From: Acinetobacter sp. ANC 5054
GTDB lineage: Bacteria > Pseudomonadota > Gammaproteobacteria > Pseudomonadales > Moraxellaceae
Direction of reading: 5' to 3'
Length of the DNA stretch: 64,000 bases
Assembly: GCF_002135295.1 (NCBI RefSeq)
Contig: NZ_NEGG01000003.1
Coordinates: 62,001 to 126,000 of the forward strand
Position 1 is the first letter of the stretch, and each line of letters opens with the position of its first letter. Positions 1 to 8,548 of this stretch are shown in pieces. The notes under the pieces were generated by a model. That model ran no database searches. It saw only the letters and a program-made list of their open reading frames with translations, and was not told the DNA's origin. The translations under genes were made by a program, and so were the position numbers.

Positions 1-296
1 GTCGTACTGGTTATGTAGATTATTACCGCAATGAAAAAGGTGATGTTCAACGCTGGGCAGAAAACCAAACGTTTATTGCACTCGGTCAAATGTTATTGGC
101 TGCGGGTATTGAAGATATTGATGCTACGCCTATTGGCGGATTTGATGAAGACATTATTAGCCAAGAATTGGAACTCTCAGAGCATGGTTTAATACCATCT
201 GTGATTATGACGCTGGGTTATCGCAGTGAAAATGACTTCAATGCAAAATTGCCAAAATCGCGTTTAAAGGCTGAAGATATTTTTACACACTTGTAA
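1..296 (+). CDS. nfsB: NfsB-type NAD(P)H nitroreductase, C-terminal part (5' end outside window)
   Basis: The open frame is already running at the window edge (first full codon at base 3) and gives about 97 residues ending LPKSRLKAEDIFTHL. The segments GLDA/IDATPIGGFD and DFNAKLPKSRL are those of the C-terminal half of E. coli NfsB, an FMN-dependent, oxygen-insensitive nitroreductase that reduces nitroaromatics and quinones with NAD(P)H as a cytoplasmic dimer. Only the tail is visible, so cofactor-binding residues cannot be checked. A stem-loop terminator follows 20 bases after the stop. The family is clear; the choice of NfsB over other nitroreductase subgroups is moderately secure. Confidence 0.8.
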   Translation, partial: RTGYVDYYRNEKGDVQRWAENQTFIALGQMLLAAGIEDIDATPIGGFDEDIISQELELSEHGLIPSVIMTLGYRSENDFNAKLPKSRLKAEDIFTHL

Positions 297-315
297 ACTT
301 TTCATAAAACCGACG

Positions 316-340
316 AAAGGTGCTTTAAAGCACCTTTTTT
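316..340 (+). terminator. Rho-independent terminator after the nitroreductase gene
   Basis: AAAGGTGCTTTAAAGCACC is followed by a run of six T. The stem is perfectly self-complementary and closes with the T tract of a classical intrinsic terminator. Confidence 0.85.
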
Positions 341-412
341 GTCATTTCAGGACTTATTTTTTAAACAATAATCGAGTATATTTTGCACAAATTTCAAACA
401 GGTTTCTCTCCC

Positions 413-646
413 ATGCCGACAGCTATAAAATCACCAATGAAATTTCGTTGCAACGCGTGCAAAACGGTTTATATGCAAAAATATTTTAGTGATATGGTTC
501 ATAGTTATCCTAACTGCCCAAACTGTAATCAAGCCGGTCAGCTACAAGGAACAATGGAAGCACAAGATATATTGAAGTACCCTGTTGCTGTAGGTAAATG
601 CTATCTAGAAAATACCTTACAACGCTTTCAACAACTGACTCGCTAA
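413..646 (+). CDS. Small zinc-ribbon protein, copy 1
   Basis: A 77-residue protein with two CxxC knuckles (MKFRCNAC and YPNCPNC, about residues 12-15 and 35-38), a spacing typical of a zinc ribbon, followed by QAGxLxG and a short charged tail. No signal peptide or membrane segment is seen, so it should be cytoplasmic. An upstream TTG at 383 could extend it, but the ATG at 413 is preferred; the ATG at 437 (MKFRC) is also possible because the neighbouring paralogue is conserved only from that point. A strong terminator follows, so it is transcribed separately from copy 2. I do not know its function; nucleic-acid or protein binding is only a guess from the fold. Confidence 0.7.
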   Translation: MPTAIKSPMKFRCNACKTVYMQKYFSDMVHSYPNCPNCNQAGQLQGTMEAQDILKYPVAVGKCYLENTLQRFQQLTR

Positions 647-660
647 ATATAATTTGAATA

Positions 661-689
661 AAAAAATCCCCACTTTCGGGGATTTTTTT
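661..689 (+). terminator. Rho-independent terminator between the two zinc-ribbon genes
   Basis: ATCCCC-actttc-GGGGAT hairpin flanked by an A run and followed by seven T. Confidence 0.85.
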
Positions 690-795
690 ATGTGCAAATC
701 ATTTTGCAACAAAGCTCAGAATGCTATTTCGAATTATGGTCTGATATTTGCAATATTGATGGAATCAAAACGACAAAGTCAACTCGAGGTGAAAT

Positions 796-1026
796 ATGTA
801 TGCGCTTTTACACATGCCGATGAAGTTTGAATGCACACATTGCAATCACTGCTATTTTCATTCCTATCGACTTGAAAATCATCATTATCCAACCTGTCCA
901 GATTGCCACCAAGCTGGTCGGCTTTTAGGTCTGGTTGAATTCAATGATCTCATTCAACATCCGATGTTTTATGCAACACGTTACTTTAAACAGACATGGC
1001 ATAAGCTAAAAAAACCACACTCATAA
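796..1026 (+). CDS. Small zinc-ribbon protein, copy 2 (paralogue of 413-646)
   Basis: A 76-residue protein sharing MKFxCxxC, the HxYPxCPxC knuckle, QAGxLxG and the position of an E-x-x-D-x-x-x-x-P stretch with the gene just upstream, so the pair looks like a tandem duplication that has since diverged. It is richer in His (HCNHCYFHSYR, HHYP), which may add metal ligands. AGGTG six bases before the ATG supports this start. Its last 41 bases overlap the 3' end of the convergent EamA gene, so the two transcripts are complementary at their tails. Function unknown. Confidence 0.7.
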   Translation: MYALLHMPMKFECTHCNHCYFHSYRLENHHYPTCPDCHQAGRLLGLVEFNDLIQHPMFYATRYFKQTWHKLKKPHS

Positions 1027-1843
1027 TGCCTGCGATTAAACCAAAGATGGTTGCTACCTTGAGCCTTTCTTTGAATATAATCAAACCTGCGAGCACACCA
1101 AATACCACCACCAATATATTCATGCCAGCGAACACCACAGCTGGCGTATCTTTTAGCAACATGTGTGCTTTCACATATAAGGCAATATTGGCAAAATTTA
1201 AAATCCCCAACCCTAAACCTGCGAGCACACTTTTAGTTTGTCCAACACTTTTATATTGAACCAAGTTATAAACAACAGACAGTATAAATGCACAAATAAA
1301 GACCAAATTTAAGGTGACAGCAAACTGCATGCCCAAACCTGATGCAAATTTAAGCAGTACATCAATGAGTGCATATCCTGCCCAAACACTGAGCAGAAAT
1401 AGCATACCTTCATTGCCAGCATGGTGATCAGATTTTCGTTGTGATAATAAAATTAATAATACAGCCAGCACACCAAGTGCAATCCCCACAAGCTTAATAG
1501 CATTAAAATATTCATTAAAAACAAAATAAGCTCCTGTTAAAGATAATACGACAGATAAACGCTGTGCTAATTCAGTTTTTAAAATGCCTGCAGACTGTAA
1601 GGATCTGACTAAACAATAGAAAATACTGGGCAATAATACCCCGAGAGCAATAATTAATATCCAAGGTGTTTTATATAGCGAGACATGAGCTAAGTCTGGT
1701 TTAAACCAGTAAAAACACAGAATACTTGCCGAAGCATAATTCCAAGTAATCATTTGCGCGGGATTTAGCCCTTTATCACGGCTCATTTTCAAAATGACAG
1801 AGACAAGGACGCTACAGATGGCTGCAGCAAAGATCAGTTCCAT
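986..1843 (-). CDS. EamA/DMT-family transporter
   Basis: A 285-residue, strongly hydrophobic inner-membrane protein with about ten predicted helices in two similar halves, as in drug/metabolite transporters of the EamA family (length about 280-300). An AAGAG motif lies just before the ATG. The second half contains the usual small-residue-rich helices (GLGLGILNFANIALY, GMNILVVVFGVLAGLIIF). Members export amino acids, sugars or other small molecules; nothing here identifies the substrate. It is convergent with, and overlaps, the zinc-ribbon gene at its 3' end and has no operon partner. Confidence 0.8.
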   Translation of the reverse strand: MELIFAAAICSVLVSVILKMSRDKGLNPAQMITWNYASASILCFYWFKPDLAHVSLYKTPWILIIALGVLLPSIFYCLVRSLQSAGILKTELAQRLSVVLSLTGAYFVFNEYFNAIKLVGIALGVLAVLLILLSQRKSDHHAGNEGMLFLLSVWAGYALIDVLLKFASGLGMQFAVTLNLVFICAFILSVVYNLVQYKSVGQTKSVLAGLGLGILNFANIALYVKAHMLLKDTPAVVFAGMNILVVVFGVLAGLIIFKERLKVATIFGLIAGIMSVVFLAYAMSV

Positions 1844-1910
1844 TGCATGCTCTTGTTATAAAATTTAAGTAAATGACATCTTTTTATTATCAACTTAGAT
1901 CAGCATAAAG

Positions 1911-1936
1911 AAAAGCCCACATTATGTGGGCTTTTC
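1911..1936 (-). terminator. Rho-independent terminator downstream of fba
   Basis: AAAAGCCCAC-attat-GTGGGCTTTT, a 10-bp perfect stem about 40 bases past the fba stop codon on the minus strand. Confidence 0.85.
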
Positions 1937-1976
1937 TCGCTAAATAATTCAGCTTAAGATCAATTCTTAAGACCAA

Positions 1977-3014
1977 TTATTTATATTGATTCACCATTTT
2001 CTCTAAAGAAATTGGGCGAATCTTGTCAGCATTACCTGCTGTACCAAATGCTTCATAACGATCGATACAAATTTGTTTCATTGCATCAACTGTTGCACTG
2101 AAGAATTTACGTGGGTCGAATTCAGCTGGTTTTTCAGCCATCATGCGACGCATTGCACCTGTAGAAGCAAGACGTAAGTCAGTATCGATGTTAATTTTAC
2201 GAACACCGTGTTTGATTGCGTCTACAAGTTGTTCTACTGGAACACCGTAAGTTTCGCCAATGTTACCGCCAAATTCATTGATAACAGCTAACCATTCTTG
2301 TGGCACTGAGCTTGAACCGTGCATAACAAGATGCGTATTTGGTAACGCAGCGTGAATTTCTTTGATACGGTCAATCGCTAGAATGTCACCTGTAGGTGGA
2401 CGAGTGAATTTGTACGCACCGTGTGAAGTACCCACTGCAATTGCCAATGCATCAACATTGGTGTCAGCAACGAATGAACGCGCTTCTTCAACTGAAGTTA
2501 ATAGTTGAGAATGGTCAAGTACGCCTTCAGCGCCTACGCCATCTTCTTCACCAGCCATACCAGTTTCAAGGCTACCTAAGCAACCAATCTCACCTTCTAC
2601 TGAAACGCCACACGCATGTGCCATTTGAACAGTACGACGAGTTACTTCTACGTTGTATTCATATGAAGTTGGTGTTTTACCATCTTCACCTAAAGAACCA
2701 TCCATCATGACTGATGAGAAGCCTAACTGAATAGAACGTTGACATACGTCAGGGCTTGTACCATGGTCTTGGTGCATAACCACAGGAATGTGTGGCCACT
2801 CTTCGATTGCTGCCAAAATCAAATGACGCAAGAACGGAGCGCCTGCATACTTACGAGCACCTGCAGACGCTTGTACGATCACAGGTGAATTCGTAGCATC
2901 AGCGGCAAGCATAATTGCACGCATTTGTTCTAAGTTGTTTACATTGAATGCTGGTACGCCGTAAGCATGTTCGCCGGCGTGATCCAAGAGCTGGCGCAAT
3001 GAAATAAGAGCCAT
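1977..3014 (-). CDS. fba: Class II fructose-bisphosphate aldolase
   Basis: 345 residues. The enzyme splits fructose 1,6-bisphosphate into dihydroxyacetone phosphate and glyceraldehyde 3-phosphate, and runs the reverse reaction in gluconeogenesis, which is the main direction in Acinetobacter because it lacks phosphofructokinase. The class II zinc site is visible: HQDHG at residues 81-85, H198 in VGTSHG and H232 in MHGSSS, plus the [11 protein letters not shown] phosphate-binding region near 274-284. Length and the long [10 protein letters not shown] segment fit the CbbA-type branch. GGAGG stands before the ATG. It lies downstream of pgk on the same strand, separated by a lipoprotein gene and two terminators. 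Confidence 0.95.
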   Translation of the reverse strand: MALISLRQLLDHAGEHAYGVPAFNVNNLEQMRAIMLAADATNSPVIVQASAGARKYAGAPFLRHLILAAIEEWPHIPVVMHQDHGTSPDVCQRSIQLGFSSVMMDGSLGEDGKTPTSYEYNVEVTRRTVQMAHACGVSVEGEIGCLGSLETGMAGEEDGVGAEGVLDHSQLLTSVEEARSFVADTNVDALAIAVGTSHGAYKFTRPPTGDILAIDRIKEIHAALPNTHLVMHGSSSVPQEWLAVINEFGGNIGETYGVPVEQLVDAIKHGVRKINIDTDLRLASTGAMRRMMAEKPAEFDPRKFFSATVDAMKQICIDRYEAFGTAGNADKIRPISLEKMVNQYK

Positions 3015-3086
3015 AATATCCTCCCAGGTAATGCCGCATATTCTACATGCTCAATCATTTCAATTCAGCAACAAATAACACTATTT

Positions 3087-3113
3087 AAAAAAAAATCCCT
3101 GCATTTGCAGGGA
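3087..3113 (-). terminator. Rho-independent terminator after the small lipoprotein gene
   Basis: On the minus strand TCCCTGCA-aa-TGCAGGGA is followed by nine T, between the lipoprotein gene and fba. Confidence 0.85.
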
Positions 3114-3136
3114 CTTTTTAAATAAAGACAACAAAC

Positions 3137-3415
3137 TTAGTGTGTTGCTGCTGCTGACGCTTCAGTTTCAGCATGAGCAGTTGCTTCATCTGCAGGAGCA
3201 TTTGCAAGTTCAGCAGGCACGTCTTGATTCTTTTCATCAAGTACAGGTTTGTCTAATGCATCAATGGCTTTTTGCTGCTCTGGACTTGTTTGCACATCAT
3301 CAGTTGCAACAGAAGAAGCTTCTGTGCCCGCTGCCGGTGCTTGTTCTTTTTTAGCACAAGCTGTAAGTGTTAATGGCGCGATCATAAGTACAGCTAAAGC
3401 TAATTTAAATTTCAT
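3137..3415 (-). CDS. Small alanine/glutamate-rich lipoprotein
   Basis: 92 residues with a lipoprotein signal: MKFK, a hydrophobic core, then the lipobox LTAC with Cys20 followed by AKKEQ. The mature part is low-complexity, rich in Ala, Glu, Asp and Thr, with no recognisable domain, and is likely unfolded or a linker anchored in the membrane. It sits between pgk and fba but is bounded by terminators on both sides, so it is probably its own transcription unit. No family recognised. Confidence 0.7.
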   Translation of the reverse strand: MKFKLALAVLMIAPLTLTACAKKEQAPAAGTEASSVATDDVQTSPEQQKAIDALDKPVLDEKNQDVPAELANAPADEATAHAETEASAAATH

Positions 3416-3503
3416 TGGTGTTTCCTACTGCAACGTATTAGGTGTTGCAAAGAATTTTATTGCAGAAATATTGCACTTTGATGACGTTCAAATGAACGCC
3501 CAT

Positions 3504-3533
3504 AAAAAAAGGCTAACCGACGTTAGCCTTTTT
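3504..3533 (-). terminator. Rho-independent terminator after pgk
   Basis: AAAAAGGCTAAC-cgac-GTTAGCCTTTTT, a long AT-capped stem; symmetrical enough to work on both strands. Confidence 0.85.
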
Positions 3534-3566
3534 CATATCAAACACGATCTGATTGATCATGTGAAA

Positions 3567-4754
3567 TTATGCACGATCAAGAAGTGCTGCAACTGCAGGA
3601 AGTGTTTTTCCTTCAACGAATTCAAGGAATGCGCCACCACCAGTCGAGATATAACCAATTTTGTCTGCTACTTCATATTTATCGATTGCAGCCAAAGTAT
3701 CACCACCACCTGCAATAGAGAAACCTTCAGATTCAGCAATCGCTAAAGACAGTGTTTTTGTACCTTCGCCGAATTGATCTACTTCAAATACGCCCACTGG
3801 GCCATTCCAAAGGATGGTTTTCGATGTTTTTAAAATTTCAGCAAATGCTTTAGCCGTTTCTGGACCTACATCCAAGATCATATCGTTATCAGCAACGTCT
3901 TTAACTTTTTTCACAGTTGCTTTAGCTGTAGCCAATGAACCTAAGAAGTCTGCAAAATCAATTTCTGAAGCATCTGCAACAACTACATCAGTTGGTAATG
4001 GCACTGAAACTTTTGCAGAAATCGCTTTTGCAGTATCAATCAAATCATTTTCGCAAAGTGATTTACCAACATTAAAGCCTGCCGCTGCCAAGAAAGTATT
4101 GGCAATACCACCACCCACGATCAATTGATCACAGATATCAGAAAGTGACGTCAATACATCTAATTTAGTTGAAACTTTAGAACCAGCAACAATCGCAACC
4201 ATTGGTTTTGCTGGAGTTTTCAATGCACGACCTAAAGCATCAAGTTCAGCAGCAAGTAATGGACCTGCAGCAGCAACTTTTGCACAGCGTGCAACACCTT
4301 CTGTAGATGCTTCTGCACGGTGTGCAGTACCAAATGCATCCATAACATACACGTCACAAAGTGCAGCGTATTTAGCAGCTAATTCAGGGTTATTTTTCTT
4401 TTCACCCACGTTGAAACGGCAGTTTTCAAGCAATACCACTTGACCTGCAGCAACTTCAACACCATTTAAATAGTCAGTGATTAATTGAACATTTTGACCT
4501 AAAGCTTCTGTTAAATAAGCTGCCACTGGAGCAAGAGATTGCTCAGCTTTAGGTTCACCTTCAACAGGACGACCTAAGTGTGAATACACCATTACAGCAG
4601 CACCTTTTGCTACAGCTGCTTTAATTGTGGGTAATGCAGCACGTAAACGTGCGTCGCTTGTAATCACGCCATTTTTAACTGGTACGTTTAAATCCTCACG
4701 GATCAGAACACGTTTACCCGCCAAATCAAGGTCAGTCATACGCTGAAAGTTCAT
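3567..4754 (-). CDS. pgk: Phosphoglycerate kinase
   Basis: 395 residues from the ATG at 4754, which has GAGAG about eight bases upstream; an upstream TTG at 4778 would add eight residues and is less likely. The enzyme transfers phosphate between 1,3-bisphosphoglycerate and ADP. The substrate-binding N-terminal segment [13 protein letters not shown], the HLGRP motif near residue 60, the nucleotide-binding GSKVSTKL and the C-terminal GGGDT are all present. Pgk and fba on the same strand make a glycolysis/gluconeogenesis neighbourhood. Confidence 0.95.
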   Translation of the reverse strand: MNFQRMTDLDLAGKRVLIREDLNVPVKNGVITSDARLRAALPTIKAAVAKGAAVMVYSHLGRPVEGEPKAEQSLAPVAAYLTEALGQNVQLITDYLNGVEVAAGQVVLLENCRFNVGEKKNNPELAAKYAALCDVYVMDAFGTAHRAEASTEGVARCAKVAAAGPLLAAELDALGRALKTPAKPMVAIVAGSKVSTKLDVLTSLSDICDQLIVGGGIANTFLAAAGFNVGKSLCENDLIDTAKAISAKVSVPLPTDVVVADASEIDFADFLGSLATAKATVKKVKDVADNDMILDVGPETAKAFAEILKTSKTILWNGPVGVFEVDQFGEGTKTLSLAIAESEGFSIAGGGDTLAAIDKYEVADKIGYISTGGGAFLEFVEGKTLPAVAALLDRA

Positions 4755-4892
4755 GTATCGCTCTCTTATTAATTTCAAAACGCCACGATTTTAAATGATT
4801 ATGCAGAAAAACGTTAGCTTCTTTTGCAGAAAAGCTATGTAGGGGCAAAGTTTTGTTATGATAGAGAAAAGCCTTATAAAGATTCAGCGCTT

Positions 4893-5276
4893 ATGTCTAT
4901 TCATCCAGACCCGAATATCAATCGTTTAAATGTTTTAGGCGAGCCACTTGCGAGCTGTTGCTTTGATCCGATTACCGGATATTTTAGAAATGGTTTTTGT
5001 CACACAGCGACAACTGACCTTGGTCAACACACCATGTGTGTACAAATGACATCTGAATTTTTAAACTTTTCTCAAAAAGTTGGTAATGACTTAATCACAC
5101 CCTTACCCGAAGTTGGTTTTCCAGGCTTACAACCTGGGGACTTTTGGTGTATCTGTGTGACCCGCTGGGTGGAAGCATTTCAAGCAGGATTTGCCCCACC
5201 TATTAAAATACAAGCGTGTCACCAAGCGGCACTCTCTTATGTCCCGCTTGATGTACTTATGGAATATGCAGTGTAA
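4893..5276 (+). CDS. DUF2237-family protein
   Basis: 127 residues beginning MSIHPDPNINRLNVLG; an in-frame TTG at 4824 lies further upstream but the ATG at 4893 fits the family start. Matches by eye the DUF2237 family: NVLGxPLxxC, DPxTGxFRNGxC near the N-terminus, HTMCVxMTxEFLxFS in the middle, and FPGLxPGDxWCxCVxRWxEA near the end, with conserved Cys residues. These are small soluble proteins of unknown biochemical role. Its stop overlaps the start of the Maf gene by one base (TAATG), so the two are translationally coupled. Confidence 0.8.
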   Translation: MSIHPDPNINRLNVLGEPLASCCFDPITGYFRNGFCHTATTDLGQHTMCVQMTSEFLNFSQKVGNDLITPLPEVGFPGLQPGDFWCICVTRWVEAFQAGFAPPIKIQACHQAALSYVPLDVLMEYAV

Positions 5277-5869
5277 TGAGTACTCCCAAAATCATATTGG
5301 CTTCAAGCAGCCAAACCCGTAAAGACCTGATGGACCGTTTACGGATTGATTATCACTCAGTTGTACCAGATATAGATGAGAGCCCACGCGGTGAAAACCA
5401 CGCCGACGAGCTTGCAAAACGACTGGCTTTCGAAAAAGCCCGTTTTATTGCTGAACAAAACCCAGATGCGATTGTCATTGGCTCAGACCAAGTCGCTTGG
5501 CGTGAAGGTGCTCCAGATATTTTTATCGGTAAGCCACTTTGCAATGAAAAAGCTGTTAAGCAACTGCAAGCCAACTCTGACAAAATTGTGTATTTCAGCA
5601 CTGCTCTTAGTGTCCAACAGCAGTCCACAGGTTATGAACAAACATTGGTCGAACATTATAAAGTGAAATTTCGCAAATTAAGCTTGCCTGAAATTGAACG
5701 TTATGTAGAAGTGGAACAGCCCTTGCACTGTGCTGGTAGCTTTAAATGTGAAAGCTTAGGGATTAGCTTGTTTGAGGAAATGATCGGTCAAGACCAAACC
5801 ACACTGATGGGTATGCCAATGATTAAGCTCTGCGGTATTTTGCGTGATCTGAAAATATTGGTGCCTTAA
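5276..5869 (+). CDS. yceF: Maf/YceF nucleoside triphosphate pyrophosphatase
   Basis: 197 residues. Maf proteins hydrolyse non-canonical or methylated NTPs to the monophosphate; the YceF branch prefers 7-methyl-GTP. Visible signatures are ILASSSQTRKDLMDRL at the N-terminus, DESPRGE (about 34-40), GSDQVA (about 71-76) and HCAGSFKCESLG (about 152-163), which follow the E. coli YceF pattern including HCAGSFK. Start is set by the TAATG overlap with the DUF2237 gene. A stem-loop follows the stop codon. Confidence 0.85.
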   Translation: MSTPKIILASSSQTRKDLMDRLRIDYHSVVPDIDESPRGENHADELAKRLAFEKARFIAEQNPDAIVIGSDQVAWREGAPDIFIGKPLCNEKAVKQLQANSDKIVYFSTALSVQQQSTGYEQTLVEHYKVKFRKLSLPEIERYVEVEQPLHCAGSFKCESLGISLFEEMIGQDQTTLMGMPMIKLCGILRDLKILVP

Positions 5870-5894
5870 TTTTTTTCAATTTATATTTTTTTCA

Positions 5895-5925
5895 TTCATC
5901 ATTAGCTCCATGAGTTAATGATGAA
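5895..5925 (+). terminator. Stem-loop after the maf gene, probable terminator
   Basis: TTCATCATTA and TAATGATGAA form a perfect 10-bp stem with an 11-base loop, followed by a T-rich stretch. The stem is AT-rich, so termination strength is uncertain. Confidence 0.5.
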
Positions 5926-5962
5926 ATTTATTTAATTTTTTATAACCAAGAACTGACGCATT

Positions 5963-6508
5963 ATGACAAAGAATCTTTTAACTTCTGGCTTGATTGCACT
6001 TACTTTAGTTTTTAGCGTAGCCCAAACTCAGGCAACAACGGTGAATCAAAATACGGTTTCTACTCCTTCACAATATAATAAAAACCTCGTGAATGAATGG
6101 GTAAAATACAAATTTATTTATGCGGAATTGGAACAGCAAGGTTCTGCTATGCAGGCAAATATTGTTCAGCAACTCGGTAAAAAGACAAAAACTGGTACAA
6201 GCATTAACGCTGAAACTCAATTAAAAAAGTTAGTTGATGACGCTCGTATTAAGCTAAAAAGTATTCAACCTCAAACCACAGAAATTCAAAAGCTTCTACA
6301 ACTCCAAAGTGAAAATTTGGATATGATGCTCAAAGTGATGCCTAATCATTTTAAACTCATCTCTGAAGGCGATAATACAAAAATTGATACAGCACATCAT
6401 TTTGAAGAGTTTATGAAATTTTCAGAAACGACAGCTGCTGCAAATGCATATGAAAAAGATGTTGAAAATCAGGTTATGCTCTATCTAAAGAATAATCCTT
6501 TAAACTAA
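5963..6508 (+). CDS. Secreted or periplasmic protein of unknown function
   Basis: 181 residues with a clear signal peptide (MTKN, hydrophobic core, probable cleavage after TQA at about residue 25). The mature part is Lys/Gln-rich and predicted mainly helical, with heptad-like stretches (LKKLVDDARIKLKSIQ, IQKLLQLQSENLDMMLKV). It has no Cys and no recognised motif. The gene stands alone between the yceF stem-loop and roxA. I do not recognise a family; a periplasmic helical protein is all that can be supported. Confidence 0.65.
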   Translation: MTKNLLTSGLIALTLVFSVAQTQATTVNQNTVSTPSQYNKNLVNEWVKYKFIYAELEQQGSAMQANIVQQLGKKTKTGTSINAETQLKKLVDDARIKLKSIQPQTTEIQKLLQLQSENLDMMLKVMPNHFKLISEGDNTKIDTAHHFEEFMKFSETTAAANAYEKDVENQVMLYLKNNPLN

Positions 6509-6598
6509 TTCAAGTTTTTTACTTCATCACCAATTAATGTAAAATTGAGTCTTGCTAAAAACTGGAATCTCAAGGGACAATAGCACCATTGAAATTTT

Positions 6599-7777
6599 AT
6601 GTTTTTAGCTATGGCTCAAACTCTTGATGTACTCGGTGGAATCACCGCTGAGCAATTCCTTGCCGAATATTGGCAAAAAAAACCGCTCCTCGTTCGTAAT
6701 GCACTTCCTGAAATCGCAGGCATTTTAGAGCCAAACGATGTCATGGAATTAGCACTTGAAGACAATGTGACTGCCCGCTTGATTAAACAAAAAGATCGCG
6801 ATCCAAATCAATGGTCAGTGAAGTCCTCTCCTTTATTAAAAGCTGACTTCCAAAAAATGCCAAAGCTGTGGACTTTATTGGTTCAAGCCGTTGATCATTA
6901 TTCGTTTGATTTATCCGAACTGTGGAAAAAGTTTTCTTTTATTCCGCAGTGGCGTCGTGATGACATCATGGTGTCTTATGCGCAAAAAGGCGGATCTGTC
7001 GGTAAACATTTTGACTTTTATGATGTCTTTCTCGTTCAAGGTTATGGTCATCGTCGTTGGCAATTGGGTCAAATGTGCGACGCAGAAACGGAATTTGTTG
7101 CGGGTCAACCTTTACGTTTACTTCCAGATATGGATGTACACTTTGACGAAGTCTTAGCACCGGGCGATCTATTATACGTACCACCTGGTCTGTCACATTA
7201 TGGCGTAGCAGAAGATGAATGCCTCACCTTCTCATTTGGCTTTCGCATGCCAAATGTCTCTGAAATGATGGATCGTGTCGCAGATAAATTTAGTGATGAC
7301 CAACTGCTTAAAAACCCATTAACCGACATCATTCGTGATCAAATCAGTTCAATTGGACAAATCACAGAAAATGAAATTGGCTACCTCAAAGAAAAACTGT
7401 TTGAGCAATTGCATAATTCAACTGTGATTGAATATGCGATCATGAGCCTGATGTCTGAACCTAAGTATCCTGACAATATTCCTGAAGCAGAGGAAATTGG
7501 TACAGGTGACTTAGAAGAAGCACTCGACCAAGGCTATCAACTGATTTTAGAGCCTGCATCACGCCTATTGTATACAGAACAAGATGGTGACATTTTATTC
7601 TGGGCCAATGGTGAAGGTTTGTGCATTTCAGATGAATTTGCAACACACTTAAAAATCATTGCCGATGGTCAAGCTTTGGCTTTAGATGAAAATTTATATG
7701 ATGCCGATATTCTTGAAGATATTGCGATGTTATTAAATGAATCTGTACTGATGCTTGTGCCAACAGAGTCTGAATAA
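6599..7777 (+). CDS. roxA: Ribosomal protein uL16 3-hydroxylase (JmjC/cupin oxygenase)
   Basis: 392 residues, close to E. coli YcfD/RoxA (373). This 2-oxoglutarate/Fe(II) oxygenase hydroxylates an arginine of ribosomal protein uL16. The metal triad is visible as H137-x-D139 in KHFDFYDVF and H200 in YVPPGLSHYG; YGHRRWQLG supplies the family-typical 2-oxoglutarate side. A JmjC fold is followed by a C-terminal winged-helix-like region with the ending typical of the group. An in-frame TGA at 6590 fixes the start at or after 6593; the ATG at 6599 is the first, and the ATG at 6611 (MAQTLDV) is also possible. No close Shine-Dalgarno is seen. Confidence 0.88.
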   Translation: MFLAMAQTLDVLGGITAEQFLAEYWQKKPLLVRNALPEIAGILEPNDVMELALEDNVTARLIKQKDRDPNQWSVKSSPLLKADFQKMPKLWTLLVQAVDHYSFDLSELWKKFSFIPQWRRDDIMVSYAQKGGSVGKHFDFYDVFLVQGYGHRRWQLGQMCDAETEFVAGQPLRLLPDMDVHFDEVLAPGDLLYVPPGLSHYGVAEDECLTFSFGFRMPNVSEMMDRVADKFSDDQLLKNPLTDIIRDQISSIGQITENEIGYLKEKLFEQLHNSTVIEYAIMSLMSEPKYPDNIPEAEEIGTGDLEEALDQGYQLILEPASRLLYTEQDGDILFWANGEGLCISDEFATHLKIIADGQALALDENLYDADILEDIAMLLNESVLMLVPTESE

Positions 7778-7787
7778 AATGAAATTA

Positions 7788-7810
7788 AAAGGGAGCGATA
7801 TGCTCCCTTT
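7788..7810. terminator. Bidirectional terminator between roxA and the lipoprotein gene
   Basis: AAAGGGAGC-gatat-GCTCCCTTT, a 9-bp perfect stem between two convergent genes. Confidence 0.8.
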
Positions 7811-7826
7811 GATTTTCTGGAACATA

Positions 7827-8525
7827 TTATTTTTTCCACTTTCTACTATTTAAAAAATCTTCGACTTGATCGGCTTTTTTCTCGACGATTACTCGATAAA
7901 CCCATAGAGTCAATAACACCAATCCAATAAACCAAAGATACCGCATTACACCGTATTTACTGCCTTTTCCTTGCCAGATTTGAAGCTCGATACCTTGAAA
8001 CTGGACATTACTAGACTCCACTAAACTCAGTTGAGTAGACATCTCATTAGGATCATTTGCAGCATTCACAGAAAATGGCGCGCCATCTAATACAAATGTA
8101 AATGCTTCACCTGCATTGAGTTTCTGGCGTCTTTCTAAATAATCGACTCCTGCATCCATGCTTAACAAGTTACTTGAGCTGCTATTTACATTTGAATTGT
8201 AATTATCAACTCTAAATTTTAAGTTCACATCACCTGTAACTAGCGCAGCGCCCTGTACGACTAATACCGTACGATATGGATTTTGCCCTGAATGTGCCGT
8301 GTAATGAATCGTATATTCTGCAAAATCATTGGAACCTTGTTTAGACTGACTTTTCGCAACTAACTGTTCAATATCTTCTGTTGCTAAGCGTGCTTGTTGA
8401 TGTAGAACTTGACCAAACTCCCCTTGTTGTGGAAGTTGATCTGAGTGGGAACACCCTACCAACCACACAAGCAACCCTACAAAACACAACACTTTTGATG
8501 TGTAGTTTAATCTTCGATTAGGCAT
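7827..8525 (-). CDS. Lipoprotein with C-terminal membrane helix, partner of the downstream-read kinase operon
   Basis: 232 residues. The N-terminus carries a lipoprotein signal with lipobox LVGC and Cys25 followed by SHSD. A periplasmic domain of beta character (YTIHYTAHSGQNPYRTVLVVQG, LKFRVDNYNSN) is followed by one hydrophobic helix near residues 193-212 and a charged cytoplasmic tail. A lipoprotein with its own C-terminal membrane span is unusual. It begins 23 bases after the histidine kinase stop on the same strand, so it is very likely the third gene of the two-component operon, perhaps an accessory sensor or a signalling target. No family recognised. Confidence 0.65.
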   Translation of the reverse strand: MPNRRLNYTSKVLCFVGLLVWLVGCSHSDQLPQQGEFGQVLHQQARLATEDIEQLVAKSQSKQGSNDFAEYTIHYTAHSGQNPYRTVLVVQGAALVTGDVNLKFRVDNYNSNVNSSSSNLLSMDAGVDYLERRQKLNAGEAFTFVLDGAPFSVNAANDPNEMSTQLSLVESSNVQFQGIELQIWQGKGSKYGVMRYLWFIGLVLLTLWVYRVIVEKKADQVEDFLNSRKWKK

Positions 8526-8548
8526 AAATTTCTTTTTCTTATATATAT

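Noticed and set aside
3142..3746. Plus-strand open frames opposite the lipoprotein and pgk genes
   Set aside because: They are antisense shadows of well-supported minus-strand genes and lack start signals.
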